DNA of 64,000 bases, from the NCBI GenBank assembly GCA_964588535.1, contig CAZPQA010000003.1, positions 11,206 to 75,205 of the forward strand. Reading direction: 5' to 3'. The DNA comes from NaphS2 sp964588535 (GTDB lineage Bacteria > Desulfobacterota > DSM-4660 > Desulfatiglandales > Desulfatiglandaceae). The notes under the pieces are model-generated. The model was given only the letters and a program-made list of their open reading frames with translations, ran no database searches and was not told the DNA's origin. How positions within the stretch are numbered: the first letter of the stretch is position 1; each line of letters starts with the position of its first letter. Below, piece after piece: positions 50,077-60,143 of the stretch. The position numbers and the translations under genes were made by a program.

Positions 50077-50772
50077 ATGAAATACATATATTGGATGGAT
50101 GCAGCGCTCTTTGACCGTGTAAAGATCATGGCCGATCAAAAGGGGATCTTGATGCACGAGGCCAATAAGGCGGTATGTGTCCCCCTTTCAAAAAAAGTTG
50201 ATCTGGGCTATGTACCGCCCCATGCCTGGGAAAATTATATCCTCTGTAAAAGGCAGCTCTCCTGGTACAGGACATCCCCATATTCCGGTCAAACCCTGAT
50301 CGTCAGCTCCCGGAATCTGGCCTCATGGGGCCTGGTGGAAGACGCCCTCATTCGAGACTCCAAGTTCCGCTGCCGCAAATTTCCAGACCAATCGAAGCAG
50401 CTGGCCCTTCTGGATCGCGAAAGCTATCAAGCCTCAAAGCCGGATGCGTGGGATAAGATTGATAACGAAGAGAAAGGGCGTAATGGCCGCTGGCTGAAGA
50501 TCATGGGCATCCACGTCAAGAGCTATGAAGAACTTTTCATCACCCATTGCGCCAATCATGCCAACTTCATAGAGCCTGAATATTTTCTTGAAGATGGAGA
50601 ACCGATCCCCTACTCTCTTGGGAAAACCGCCCATGTCTGTTCTGCCTGTCTGGAACTTTTCAACATCATCGGTTCAGAGTGGAAAAAAAAGCTGGTAACA
50701 CCCTGCCCCGGCGCAGTTTTGTTTGCAGGCATGACCTCAAATCTTTACTATGAGGTGGTGCAACCCAAGTGA
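50077..50772 (+). CDS. unrecognised 231-residue Cys-containing protein
   Basis: Not recognised. The N-terminus (MKYIYWMDAALFDRVKIM) and CRKFP, HCANHANF, VCSACLELFNI and PCPGAVLF segments suggest a metal-binding protein with a C-terminal zinc-ribbon-like Cys set. It lies 105 bp after the CobD-like gene, probably still in the riboswitch operon. Function unknown. Confidence 0.55.
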   Translation: MKYIYWMDAALFDRVKIMADQKGILMHEANKAVCVPLSKKVDLGYVPPHAWENYILCKRQLSWYRTSPYSGQTLIVSSRNLASWGLVEDALIRDSKFRCRKFPDQSKQLALLDRESYQASKPDAWDKIDNEEKGRNGRWLKIMGIHVKSYEELFITHCANHANFIEPEYFLEDGEPIPYSLGKTAHVCSACLELFNIIGSEWKKKLVTPCPGAVLFAGMTSNLYYEVVQPK

Positions 50773-51728
50773 GAATCCATTATTTTCCTCCGACAGCCAT
50801 GAATTACACCCCTTTGAGGGCTTTTATTTGATTGATACAATGAATATCACATGAGTATTCCGGTAGCTTCAATTTCGTGAAAATCGGTCTTGACATGAGG
50901 GCCGGTTTAGCATAAACTCCCCCTGAGTGCCATGGGTCAACTTTAACACTGACAAATAAACCAGGTGCGGGATTAAACCCCACAAAGGTTAAAATTAAAA
51001 ATGAAAGTTGGATGGCACTTAACCTACAGGCTTCTCGGGTGTGCGTGGATCTTTTCTTTGCAGCCTTGAAAAATAAAAAGGATGGGCTGCCACAAGAAAA
51101 CAACGGCATTTCAGGAAGCCACTGAATCATTCTGTTGGAATCTTGACGATCAGACAAACTCCTTTTGTCTTTCATCCTCCTTAGAAAAAGCAGAGTTCTT
51201 TTTGGGATTCTGCGTTCATGTATTGAGCAATATGTCAGCACGTTAGCCACCTGATGTATAAATGGACACCAACAGGTTTCGGCACATTCAGGAAATTGAG
51301 AGCGCCGTAAGATAGTCCCACCATCCGGGCTCGATTCTGTGAACTATTTCCCATCCAAAACTTGCCTAACCGATCTTGCCAGGGACTCTCTTTTGTTGGG
51401 TTTCTCAATGTATTTTCGAATGCCCATTTCTTTCGCTCTTTCCTCTGAACGTAAGCATAAATGACATTTTTCTTATTAAAGTCGAGCATTGTAAACTTTT
51501 TGGGATCGATAATTGACACAACCTTTTAATAAGAGTAAATGTTTACTATAAAACCAACCAAAGTCAAACGATGCATTATTATACACAAAGGAATAAGTTT
51601 TAGAAAAATAAGGGGACACAATGGGGATTTCCGGGGACATGATACTGTTTTAGTCAGAATGTATAGGAAGTTAGTATTGTCCCCAGATTTCGTATATCAA
51701 AACGCCAGCGATTCAAAAGGTTTTTCTC
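50773..51728. other. 956-bp stretch without a supported gene
   Basis: Two minus-strand open frames (50804-51250, 51235-51519) and a short plus-strand frame before 51729 exist, but none shows a domain, ribosome site or coding bias I can trust. The AT-rich, in-frame-stop-rich text could be decayed DNA at the edge of the accessory block. No promoter or repeat was found. Confidence 0.4.
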
Positions 51729-52508
51729 ATGAGCATTCATATCATTTTTCATGAACAATATTATAATTCAGACTATGCAGATGATCCTGCAGCTCTTCCG
51801 GGCCGCCTGGAAGGGATTATGGCGGTTATTAAATCCAAGCCGGACATGTATCACATTAAAAAGCCAGAACCGGCTTCAGATACGGATATATTGAGGGCTC
51901 ACGGTAAGGGTCAATTAAATATTATTAAATTCAATCCCCTTCGATACGAATTGGCGGCACTGGCAGCCGGAGGTGCCATTAAAGCGGCCCAAACCGCTTA
52001 TAAAGGAACCCCAGGCTTTGCCGTGATCCGGCCACCGGGGCATCATGCCTCAGCCAATTCATGCTGGGGATTCTGTGATTTCAACAATATGGCCATCAGC
52101 CTGCTCAAACTATATTCCGAAGAAAAAATTCAGACTGCCTTTATCCTGGATTTTGATTTTCACACCGGAGACGGTAATATAAACATACTGGAAAACAGGA
52201 AAGACGGATTTAAGGTCACGATTCTTAATCCTGACTCAGTAGACAGGATAAATTATTTGAGGGAGGTCGAAAGCGTCATGGACAATTTGACCGATGCAGA
52301 TATTCTGGCGGCATCTGCAGGGTTTGATCATGGAATTGAAGACTGGGGAGGTCTTCTTTCCACAGAGGATTACAGGGAACTGGGCCGCATGATGAAACAA
52401 ACAGCCGAGCGGCTTTGCCAGGGCAGGCGGTTTGCAATCCTTGAAGGCGGATACAACCATGCTGTTCTTGGGCTCAATGTAAATTCATTTTGCGAAGGGT
52501 TTGAATAA
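51729..52508 (+). CDS. histone-deacetylase/AcuC-family deacetylase
   Basis: A 259-residue arginase-deacetylase-fold protein. The metal and catalytic residues are visible: IRPPGHHASANS (His pair, about 97-108), DFDFHTGDGN (metal-binding Asp-x-His, about 140-149) and SAGFDHG (second Asp, about 196). These enzymes remove acyl groups from lysine or small amides such as acetylpolyamines. It is convergent with a GNAT acetyltransferase gene 80 bp away. The protein is shorter than full AcuC but has the active-site set. Confidence 0.85.
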   Translation: MSIHIIFHEQYYNSDYADDPAALPGRLEGIMAVIKSKPDMYHIKKPEPASDTDILRAHGKGQLNIIKFNPLRYELAALAAGGAIKAAQTAYKGTPGFAVIRPPGHHASANSCWGFCDFNNMAISLLKLYSEEKIQTAFILDFDFHTGDGNINILENRKDGFKVTILNPDSVDRINYLREVESVMDNLTDADILAASAGFDHGIEDWGGLLSTEDYRELGRMMKQTAERLCQGRRFAILEGGYNHAVLGLNVNSFCEGFE

Positions 52509-52588
52509 TCTGGATGTCCCTTTGTAAAATGCTGTAGAATGCTATTTTAAAGAACTTTCAGGTTTTACCAAGCAATTTTCAGGGATGC

Positions 52589-53269
52589 TCAAGGCAGGGT
52601 AAGTTTCATAACGATATAATCAAATGGCCCCCATAATAAGGATCGTTTTGGAGTGAACCCCAGTTTCCTGTAAACTGCAATGGCGCGTTTATTATCGGGG
52701 CTGACACGAAGTTCAATGGTTTTTATTGCTTTTGATTTTCTGGCCCAATCCAGCAATGCCCCCATTATGTGGCTGCCAATCCCCAACCCCCAGTACTTTT
52801 TTGAAACAGATAAGGCAAATTTTCCTGCACTTCGAAGTCTTTGCCACATATTAGATCTGAAGGCCAGATATCCCACGACTTCATCCTGTAACCAGCCTAT
52901 CAGAAGTGCATGATGCTCTGAATTCCGGTATTTTCTGATATGCTTTTTTTCGTTGTTCACTGAAAGATTATCAATCCCCTCATCAAACGACAGAAAGCTG
53001 CTGTCCTGTCTGATTTTATACACATAGCGGATCAGCTCGCCGGCTTCATTTTCCTGTGCCTCCTTTACCAGCAGTATCTGGTCGTTTTTGATGACGGATT
53101 TTTTTTGGTATAATTCCGGTGTGGCATTTTTGACTTCGACAAGGTCAATTACAAAGCTCAACAGGCTTGCCAGTTTTATTTTAACAAGGCTGTAGAACAA
53201 AGCCGTCTGATCGAAATCTCTTGCATAAACAGCACTGTAGTTCGGTGTATGGACGGATATCTTTAGCAT
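52589..53269 (-). CDS. GNAT-family N-acetyltransferase
   Basis: A 226-residue protein with a C-terminal GNAT domain: VGYLAFRSNMW, GIGSHIMGALLDWARKSKAI (acetyl-CoA loop variant of RxxGxG/A) and SPDNKRAIAVYRKLGF. The N-terminal 90 residues are a separate unrecognised domain. Substrate unknown. Its start codon overlaps the beginning of the truncated LuxR gene's open frame on the other strand. Confidence 0.82.
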   Translation of the reverse strand: MLKISVHTPNYSAVYARDFDQTALFYSLVKIKLASLLSFVIDLVEVKNATPELYQKKSVIKNDQILLVKEAQENEAGELIRYVYKIRQDSSFLSFDEGIDNLSVNNEKKHIRKYRNSEHHALLIGWLQDEVVGYLAFRSNMWQRLRSAGKFALSVSKKYWGLGIGSHIMGALLDWARKSKAIKTIELRVSPDNKRAIAVYRKLGFTPKRSLLWGPFDYIVMKLTLP

Positions 53270-54409
53270 GAAAAACCATTAGAGGAAATTTTTAATGAAA
53301 TTGTTGGTTATCTTCCCCCTGCATGGCAATATCCCGATATCGCCTGTGCAAGGATAACCTTTAGGGGGCAGGAATATGTTTCTGCTGGTTTTAAACCATC
53401 AAGATGGAAACAATCCGCTAACATTTTTAATGGAAGTCAAAAAGTTGGGTGCATAGAAGTTTACTACCAAAAAAAAAGGCCAGTTATGGATGAGGGGCCA
53501 TTTCTAAAAGAAGAACGAATATTAATAGATACAATAGCCTGCCAGGTTGGGAACGCATATAAGAAAATCAAATTAGAGGATACCCTGAAGGAGAGAATAA
53601 AAGAACTTGGCTGTCTTTATGGTGTGTCTAACATTATAGAGAAGCGTAACAGTGATTATAAGAAAATTTTACAAGGGATTGTTGATCTGCTTCCAGCTGC
53701 ATGGCAGTATCCAGGGATAACCTGCGCAAAAATCATATTAAACATCGAAGAGTTTAAAACTGATAATTATAAAGATATGCCATGGAAACAAATTGCCGAA
53801 ATAAAAATTGAACATCAGAGAATAGGCCTTATCGAAATTGCATACACAAAAGATATGCCTGTGTTTGATGAAGGGCCATTCTTAAAAGAAGAAAGGTTCT
53901 TAATCAATGCTCTCGCAGAACGTATCAGTAAAGCTGTTAAACGTATCAGGGCGGAAGAAGAACTTGGAATTGAAAAGATTGCCTTAGAAAATAAAAATAT
54001 TGCTCTAAAAGAAGTTTTAAAAAAAGTACATGAAGAAAAAAGAGAAATAGCAACGAGAGTGCAGGCAAATGTTGATAAAATTATCATGCCAATGTTTTCT
54101 ATTCTTGAAACAAATGCAAATTATAATGATGCTTCAGTTTTAAAGTTGCTTAAAAAAAACCTTGAAGAGGTTACTTCCCCATTCACTAATGCAATATCAA
54201 AAGAATTTGTAAGCCTGTCACCAGTGGAAATCCAAATATGCAATTACATTAAAAACGGATTTTCAACAAAAGATATTGCACAGTTGAGAGGAATTGCAGT
54301 TGCAACCGTTAGCCGACACCGTGAACATATCAGGGAAAAACTGAACCTGAAAAACAAAAATATTAATCTTGTAACCTATCTAAACAGTTTTAAGATGGAA
54401 AAAGAATAA
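53270..54409 (+). pseudogene. 5'-truncated LuxR-type regulator with a duplicated sensor domain
   Basis: The open frame continues upstream of the first ATG (53486) to a stop at 53264, without any start codon, and the extra residues (LPPAWQYPDIACARITF, VGCIEVYYQKKRPVMDEG) are homologous to a second copy downstream (LPAAWQYPGITCAKIIL, IGLIEIAYTKDMPVFDEG). So the N-terminal end is missing. The C-terminus is a LuxR HTH (SPVEIQICNYIKNG, STKDIAQLRGIAVATVSRH). The AT-rich codon use (many AAA, ATA, TTA) differs from neighbours, a sign of transfer. If translated from 53486 it would still be a 307-residue regulator. Confidence 0.6.
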
Positions 54410-54636
54410 TACAATTTATACCGATTATCGATTCGGATCGAATAGTCGAAACTTCCCTTCAAAATGAAACCTAATGAAGTTTATGCAGAAAGCAGGACGT
54501 TAAAGAGATCTGACATATTTCTTTTACATATCCAGTGAAAAGCGGATCGTTTCGCAATACAAACACATTGAGAATAGCCATAAGACTAGTTTTTGTCAAA
54601 ACCTCTGAAAATCTGAATTTTCAAAAGCATTTAGCA

Positions 54637-54725
54637 CTGAAACATTTTTGACATAGGATATTGATATTGCAGTTATTTTTAGCGGTGACACACCTGAGAG
54701 AGATAGCAGTTACAACCACCGTTAT
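54637..54725 (+). repeat. imperfect repeat bounding the sulfatase module, left copy
   Basis: About 90 bp resemble 58353-58450: shared blocks are TATTGATATTGCAGT vs TATTGATATTACAGT and GAGAGAGATAGCAG. Both would encode LILQ....LREIA-type peptides. The rest of 54410-54929 has no supported gene. Confidence 0.5.
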
Positions 54726-54929
54726 GGGACTTTTCAAAGGCGGCAAAAAGATGGGGCCTATTGATGCTTGACGTCGCCTAATACGGCTGGCGTATTGTTG
54801 CAATAGAAGACTTCATTTGCACATGGGGTAGTCCGATCCCGGCACATGAAGGCTGGCAAATGCGTCAAGGACCTGTTGAAATTGCTCGTCAACGGTTGGC
54901 GCAGCTGACCAAAAATTGCTGCATTCAAC

Positions 54930-56606
54930 CTATACGGATTCCGTTCCTGCCTTTGCCGGCCACTGAAATCCATCAGGCAAAGCCTTGTAGGTCTCTAGTT
55001 CAGCCGTCAGCATGTCGTGCAGTTCCTGCATCCGGGAAAGGTTCGCCTGTTTACGCGATCCCCACGCCAGGTTGGTCATCTCCCCCGGATCGTCGGTCAG
55101 ATTGTACATCTCATACTGGATCCGGGTGCCTTTATCAGTGAAGTACACGGCATACATCCAGTCCTCGAAGCGAATGCTGCGGATTTTGCCCGGGATGGTC
55201 TCAAAGGTATTCTTCTTCCCCAGGTACTCGTTGAAGAAAAACTGGAAATCCTCTGAGTAGAACATGATGTTGTCCCGGACACGGACGTTCGGGTCCTGCA
55301 TGACGGGTACAAGGGACTTGCCGCAGATGCCCATGCGCATCAGGTCCGCGCGGGAAGCGGCGCCGGTTATTTCCGCGATGGTGGGAACAAGGTCGACCAG
55401 ACTGGCAAAGGATGACGTGGTAGTCCCCTTGGGGAAGAGCTTCGGGTTGGAGATGATCAAGGGCACGTTAATGGTCTCCTGGTAACTGGTCAACCCCTTT
55501 TGTATCATCTGGTGGGACCAGCCCTGCTCCCCGTGGTCTGCGAAACGGAAGATGATGGTGTCGTCGGTGAGCCCCTTCTTGTCCAGCTTGTCCAGCACGG
55601 CTGTGATATGCCTGTCCACCACGGTGTGGAGGTACGCGTAGAAGCGGCAGTATTCGACGCGGTCCTGTGTGGTGGGGCAGGGGTCTGTCTTGTCGGTAAG
55701 TTTCTGGAATTCCTTCTGGCCGACAGGTTTTTCTTTCAGGTCATCATTGTAGTTGGTTGGGAGGCCGATTTCCTTGAGTTTCGCATAATTCGCCTTGTCA
55801 TAGCCCCATTTGTCCTGATCAGGCCACACGGAAATGTCGTGGGGGTTGCCGAAGGAGCACACCAGGAGAAATGGCTTGTCCGTTTTCGGGTCATAGTTGT
55901 CCAGATACTGCAAAATCGTCTCGCCTCCACCCACAGCGGGTGTCATGCGGTTGAATGTGTCCGGCACGCCACTCACAAAGCGGCCATCGTTGTTCGGCCA
56001 CCCCCCGGAGATCCAGACGTCGCCGCCGGGGTCCAAGGCGCAGTCCGGCGGATTCCATCGGTTGGCGCGGTAGTTGTCGGAGGCCCACTTGATGTCGTAA
56101 CTCGAGAAATTGTCCGGAGACGGGGTGCCTTGCGGTGTGAACAGGTGCATCTTCCCTTTGTAGGCGACCTCGTACCCGGCCTGCTCTGCAAGCTTGAACA
56201 TGTTCGTAATGTCAGACCCCAAGGGGGGATCCGGCGGGGTGTTCTCGACGCCGTGCACACTGGGATAAACACCGGTAAGGAAAGTCGCGCGACTCGGACA
56301 GCAGGCGGTTGCAGCCGTAAAATTGTTCGTAAAGGTCACACCATGGTTCTGCAGGCGGGCCATGGTGGGCATGTGTGCCTCGATCCATCCGGTCGGCCAG
56401 TGCTGGGCCTGCCGCTGCTGGTCCGTGATGATCAACACGATATTGCGACGCTTCTTCATGGTGGTTTCCAAGGGTGAAGACGTTTTGCCCTCATCCGCAG
56501 ACCTTGCACTAACGTTTCCGGTGTTGCCCAGCACACCGGAGGCCACAACCCCGGCTGTGACCGCCAAACCGTCTTTCAGGAATTCGCGCCGCGTCCTATC
56601 TTTCAT
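54930..56606 (-). CDS. Tat-exported Cys-type sulfatase
   Basis: A 558-residue arylsulfatase-fold protein. ATG 56606 is chosen, giving a twin-arginine signal (TRREFLKDG) followed by VTAGVVASGVLG; AAGGAG lies upstream. The sulfatase motif is ACCPSRATFLTGVYP, with the Cys that must become formylglycine. Metal-site residues appear in VLIITDQQRQAQHWP and FRFADHGEQGW. The radical SAM maturase encoded upstream at 56755 should activate it. Periplasmic location is inferred from the signal. Confidence 0.85.
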   Translation of the reverse strand: MKDRTRREFLKDGLAVTAGVVASGVLGNTGNVSARSADEGKTSSPLETTMKKRRNIVLIITDQQRQAQHWPTGWIEAHMPTMARLQNHGVTFTNNFTAATACCPSRATFLTGVYPSVHGVENTPPDPPLGSDITNMFKLAEQAGYEVAYKGKMHLFTPQGTPSPDNFSSYDIKWASDNYRANRWNPPDCALDPGGDVWISGGWPNNDGRFVSGVPDTFNRMTPAVGGGETILQYLDNYDPKTDKPFLLVCSFGNPHDISVWPDQDKWGYDKANYAKLKEIGLPTNYNDDLKEKPVGQKEFQKLTDKTDPCPTTQDRVEYCRFYAYLHTVVDRHITAVLDKLDKKGLTDDTIIFRFADHGEQGWSHQMIQKGLTSYQETINVPLIISNPKLFPKGTTTSSFASLVDLVPTIAEITGAASRADLMRMGICGKSLVPVMQDPNVRVRDNIMFYSEDFQFFFNEYLGKKNTFETIPGKIRSIRFEDWMYAVYFTDKGTRIQYEMYNLTDDPGEMTNLAWGSRKQANLSRMQELHDMLTAELETYKALPDGFQWPAKAGTESV

Positions 56607-56754
56607 TGCCCTGCTCCTTTCTTGGGAGTACTGCCGGACCTCTTGACTGCACACCCACACAATCTAACCAATCTCGCAATGGGAACTCCGCAAAACGTCG
56701 AGCCATAAGATCACTCTACGCAACAATAACAGGTTGATGCAAGGATTTCTTTAC

Positions 56755-58023
56755 TTATGCACCACAACACCTCTTGTATTTCTTCCCGCTTCCACAGGGG
56801 CAGGGTCGGTTTCTGCCGACCTTGCCGCCAACCTTGAAGTCAGGGGGCCGCCCTCCTGTTCGATCTTCTGCCTGCATAGCAGAATACGGGTACTGGCTTT
56901 CCCACCTTTTCGCGAGCCTGCGAAACCTTTCGTCCGAGTATTCGAAGAACATCCGGAATGCCGAACACAGGTGGTTCGGAGCCTTCCCCGCCTGTCCCGG
57001 GAGCCGATCCTTTGGGCACCCCCCCCTGCAAAGGGAAAGCCAGCGGCAGCCATTGCATTGGTCGGGCAGGTTCGCTTTTCTTCGGCCGAAAACACATTGC
57101 CTCTCGGCGTTCAACATTTCCGACAGTCTCGAGTCTTTCACATTGCCGAGGCGCCACGCGGGATGGACAAAGAAGTCACAGGAAAAGACATCACCGTTAT
57201 GTTCCACCACCACATAGGTTCCGCACACATCGAGCAGGGTACATTCAGGTGGAGGGTAGCCCATATAAGCATGAAACAGTGATTCAAACAACCGTACGGA
57301 TATGGCAGGCTGAAGGCCCGAAAAATCGTCCATCCACAGATCGAAGAGCCGGCAGAGAAAACGCCCGTACCCTTCAGCAGGGACGGAAAAGCCGAGAACA
57401 CGGGATGGATCGTCCTTATCCGGTTCCACGCAAGGGATGAATTGCATGTGGGATAAACCAAGGCTCTTGTGAAACGCGTAAATCTCGTCCGGAAATTGAA
57501 CAGAGTAATCGTTCACAACAATGAGGGCGTTGACAGCCAGATCGGCGGCGAGCATTCTCTCGGCACTGGCCGTTACCTTTTTCCATGTGCCAGCGCCGCC
57601 CCGGGTCCTGCGATAATGGTCGTGTACATGTTGCGGTCCGTCCAGGGACAATCCTACGAGCCAGTTGTAGGATTTCAGGAAACGAACCCATTTGGCGTCC
57701 ATTAGCAGGCCGTTGGTCTGCAGTCCGTTTCCCACGGTCTGTCCACGACCGAAGCGTTGCTGGAAATCAACGCATTTCCGATAGAATTCGAGTCCCATCA
57801 ACATGGGTTCTCCCCCCTGCCAGATGAAATTAATTTGGCTCCCGGACTGTTTCATGGCCTGGCGAACCACCTCCTCCAGCACGTCTTGTGACATGCGATG
57901 GCGCGGGCTTTCAGGAAAAAGCGAGGCCTTTTCCAGGTAGAAACAGTAGGTGCACGCCATGTTGCAGTCAGGTCCTGCCGGCTTGATCAGAAGGGTCTGG
58001 AGCGGTTTTTGCGTTCTTTTCAT
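56755..58023 (-). CDS. anaerobic sulfatase-maturating radical SAM enzyme (anSME)
   Basis: A 422-residue radical SAM/SPASM enzyme. Cluster motif CNMACTYCFYLEKA (about 20-33), then WQGGEPMLMG and C-terminal auxiliary-cluster cysteines (CTLLDVC, CNGCRWLSLCRGGCPKD). A C-terminal SEC-C-type zinc motif (GRNRPCPCGSGKKYKRCC) is appended. anSMEs oxidise the sulfatase Cys or Ser to formylglycine. Client is the sulfatase at 54930, 148 bp downstream on the same strand. Confidence 0.88.
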   Translation of the reverse strand: MKRTQKPLQTLLIKPAGPDCNMACTYCFYLEKASLFPESPRHRMSQDVLEEVVRQAMKQSGSQINFIWQGGEPMLMGLEFYRKCVDFQQRFGRGQTVGNGLQTNGLLMDAKWVRFLKSYNWLVGLSLDGPQHVHDHYRRTRGGAGTWKKVTASAERMLAADLAVNALIVVNDYSVQFPDEIYAFHKSLGLSHMQFIPCVEPDKDDPSRVLGFSVPAEGYGRFLCRLFDLWMDDFSGLQPAISVRLFESLFHAYMGYPPPECTLLDVCGTYVVVEHNGDVFSCDFFVHPAWRLGNVKDSRLSEMLNAERQCVFGRRKANLPDQCNGCRWLSLCRGGCPKDRLPGQAGKAPNHLCSAFRMFFEYSDERFRRLAKRWESQYPYSAMQAEDRTGGRPPDFKVGGKVGRNRPCPCGSGKKYKRCCGA

Positions 58024-58815
58024 CTGTCACCTGCGGCATGGGTATGTCTGCACGAAACGGAAGCCCTGCACGTGGAGGGTTTATGCGAAACTGGCTGGCA
58101 CTCACCTTTTCCCCACAATCAGTTCAAACACCAAAGGGCTCTAAGCGCTCTATCATGAAGAAAGGACGTTGTATTTGTCGGAATCAAAACGCCTAATCGA
58201 ATGAGCTATAATTCTGGTAATTTTATAATGGAAAAAGCGTGCTACATTCAAGAGAAAATATGAAGGTCGAAGATTCTGGGTTGTTACAAGATGTTGAGGT
58301 GAGGCAAAACTCGGGTCTATCCGTAATAGCGTATCAGGCCCTAAACATATTGAAGTGAAATAGTTTGAGCATATACTATTGATATTACAGTCTTTTATGC
58401 TGTTCGATGGGTTGAGAGAGATAGCAGATAGTGCCACCATCTCTATGAATACCGTCGACTTAATATGTCGTTTTCTCAGCAGGACCGGTTTGTTTGGTTT
58501 TCAAGGTTTTCCCCGTTTTGCAGAGATCGTAAATGGTGACGATTCGGAGGTGTGCCTTTCAGCTTTCAAAAGGAAGAATTGAATCGGCATCCTTCTGCAT
58601 GCTGAGCCGGAAAAATAGGCGTCAAACTCCCCCCATTTCAGGCTCCCGAGCTCCAGGCTCAACGGAACAATGATACAGAAATCTCGTACACCGCACCAGC
58701 CAAAATCGGTGAAAGCTACCAGATCAATACAATGAATTGAGTCTATTATATTAATCCGTTAACTGTATGGTTCATTGATGGGTTATATCCATTTTTATTT
58801 CTCAGGTTATTATAT
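58024..58815. other. noncoding or decayed stretch
   Basis: About 790 bp hold only short frames in both directions. 58353-58450 resembles 54637-54725 and codes in frame for a helix-turn-helix-like LREIADSATISMNTV peptide that goes on to about 58582, perhaps a decayed regulator or mobile-element gene. An inverted GCTCCCGAGCTCCAGGCTC patch occurs near 58640. No ribosome site found. Confidence 0.4.
58353..58450 (+). repeat. imperfect repeat bounding the sulfatase module, right copy
   Basis: Matches the left copy at 54637-54725 in both nucleotide blocks and encoded peptide (LILQ, LREIA). Together they bracket the sulfatase and anSME genes. Confidence 0.5.
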
Positions 58816-59961
58816 TTATTTTGTCATTCCATGAACTACAGGAGCAAAATTTTTGTCTCCGAAAAGATATTCATAACTGTATTCACCAACATTATCTTTC
58901 GTAATAACTGGAATAACCGGACCGGAACGAAATGGGAAATCTTTTCCAGGCTGTTCACCGTTAAGAAGTCTCACCATCATGTCCAACGCCATTATGCATT
59001 GAAATGTAGTCTGATCAGAAGGTGAGGCCATTATATTCCCTTTCTTTATCTGTTCATAGGCAGTAATTGTAATGTATGTTGAAACAATTCTGGCTTTGGG
59101 ATGCTTCTCTCGGTTCTTACTCAGATATCTAATAGCTTCAACTGCTGCCACAGCGCAACCGACGATATAATCAATTTCAGCATTTTTAGGATTGTCCAAA
59201 CAATGTTTCAGACGCATTGACTGAACATCAGGACGGGTATCACCATAAGACGGTTCAAGAACAGTAATTTTATGACCGGTTTTTTTATGTTCCGACACAG
59301 CAGACATAAATCCCTCGTAAGTTTCAGGCGCCCATCCCGATTTCCGTGGGCCAGGGAAGAAAGCAACCCTGATATCCTTACCGCCAGAGTCTTTTACAAC
59401 AAATTCGCCCGCTTTGTATCCCATTTCAAAAAAGGACACAAGAGCCTTTGCTTTTATTGCAGGTGCGGTAATGTCATTGATCAATTCAATGACTGGCACC
59501 CCCGAATCAGTTACTTCCGCTACAAATCTGTCCATTTTTGTATAGTCAACAGAAACAAGTATAATACCGTCTGCCTTTGTCTTCTTCGCAAGTGACCTCA
59601 GCTGTTCTCTCTGGTCGCCAAACTTGATATATGCTCCTGCCGTATGCAGTGTTATTTTCACCCCTAACTCTTTTGCATGAGTGATAATTCCGTAATTCGC
59701 AGCAACCCAGTAAGAATCTTTCAGATGCGGAAACAATACGCCTATATGATAGTTTCTTTTCGGTTTCGGTGTAATCCATTTCTCAGTCACAGGGCCTTCT
59801 AGACTTTCTGATGGAAATCCGGCCCTTTTCTTGTTTGCGTCATATTTGCCGTAATAGCTGTTTACGATTATTTCATTTGCATCTGCCACCGATACAGATA
59901 GAAAGCATAACGCTATTATACAGATACAAAAGGAAATCATGTAATTTGTGATATTCTTCAT
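58816..59961 (-). CDS. torT: TorT-like periplasmic binding protein
   Basis: A 381-residue protein with a signal peptide (IALCFLSVSVADA) and a type 1 periplasmic-binding fold: NYHIGVLFPHLKDSYWVAANYG, ADGIILVSVDYTKMD, FFPGPRKSGWAPETYEGF. The SYWVAANYGI and GPRKSGWAPE features resemble TorT, which presents trimethylamine N-oxide to the sensor TorS. No TorS is adjacent, but the hybrid kinase at 60437 is a possible partner. Ribosome site GGAGGAGAG. Confidence 0.75.
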   Translation of the reverse strand: MKNITNYMISFCICIIALCFLSVSVADANEIIVNSYYGKYDANKKRAGFPSESLEGPVTEKWITPKPKRNYHIGVLFPHLKDSYWVAANYGIITHAKELGVKITLHTAGAYIKFGDQREQLRSLAKKTKADGIILVSVDYTKMDRFVAEVTDSGVPVIELINDITAPAIKAKALVSFFEMGYKAGEFVVKDSGGKDIRVAFFPGPRKSGWAPETYEGFMSAVSEHKKTGHKITVLEPSYGDTRPDVQSMRLKHCLDNPKNAEIDYIVGCAVAAVEAIRYLSKNREKHPKARIVSTYITITAYEQIKKGNIMASPSDQTTFQCIMALDMMVRLLNGEQPGKDFPFRSGPVIPVITKDNVGEYSYEYLFGDKNFAPVVHGMTK

Positions 59962-59998
59962 TTTCTCTCTCCTCCTTTTTTAAAGGTGGCGTCATAAA

Positions 59999-60044
59999 GC
60001 TTGGGGGCTTTGCTGGCCCGGGCTTGGGGGCTTTGCTGGCCCGG
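59999..60044. repeat. two 23-bp tandem repeats
   Basis: GCTTGGGGGCTTTGCTGGCCCGG occurs twice in a row, directly upstream of the TorT-like gene. Only two units, so not a CRISPR. Confidence 0.85.
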
Positions 60045-60143
60045 GCCTGGCGGCATTGAGACCTCCTATTTCTGTGCCTGATAATCCAGAACTGGATAAT
60101 GTAATAGGGGACGTAACGGAGGCTCTCTGAACGATTAACCGAA

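Noticed and set aside
50804..51519. Two minus-strand open frames of 148 and 94 residues as genes
   Set aside because: No recognisable domain, no clear ribosome binding site and poor codon pattern.
55500..56477. A 325-residue plus-strand open frame
   Set aside because: Antisense shadow of the sulfatase gene.
59999..60044. CRISPR array
   Set aside because: Only two adjacent 23-bp units with no spacer.
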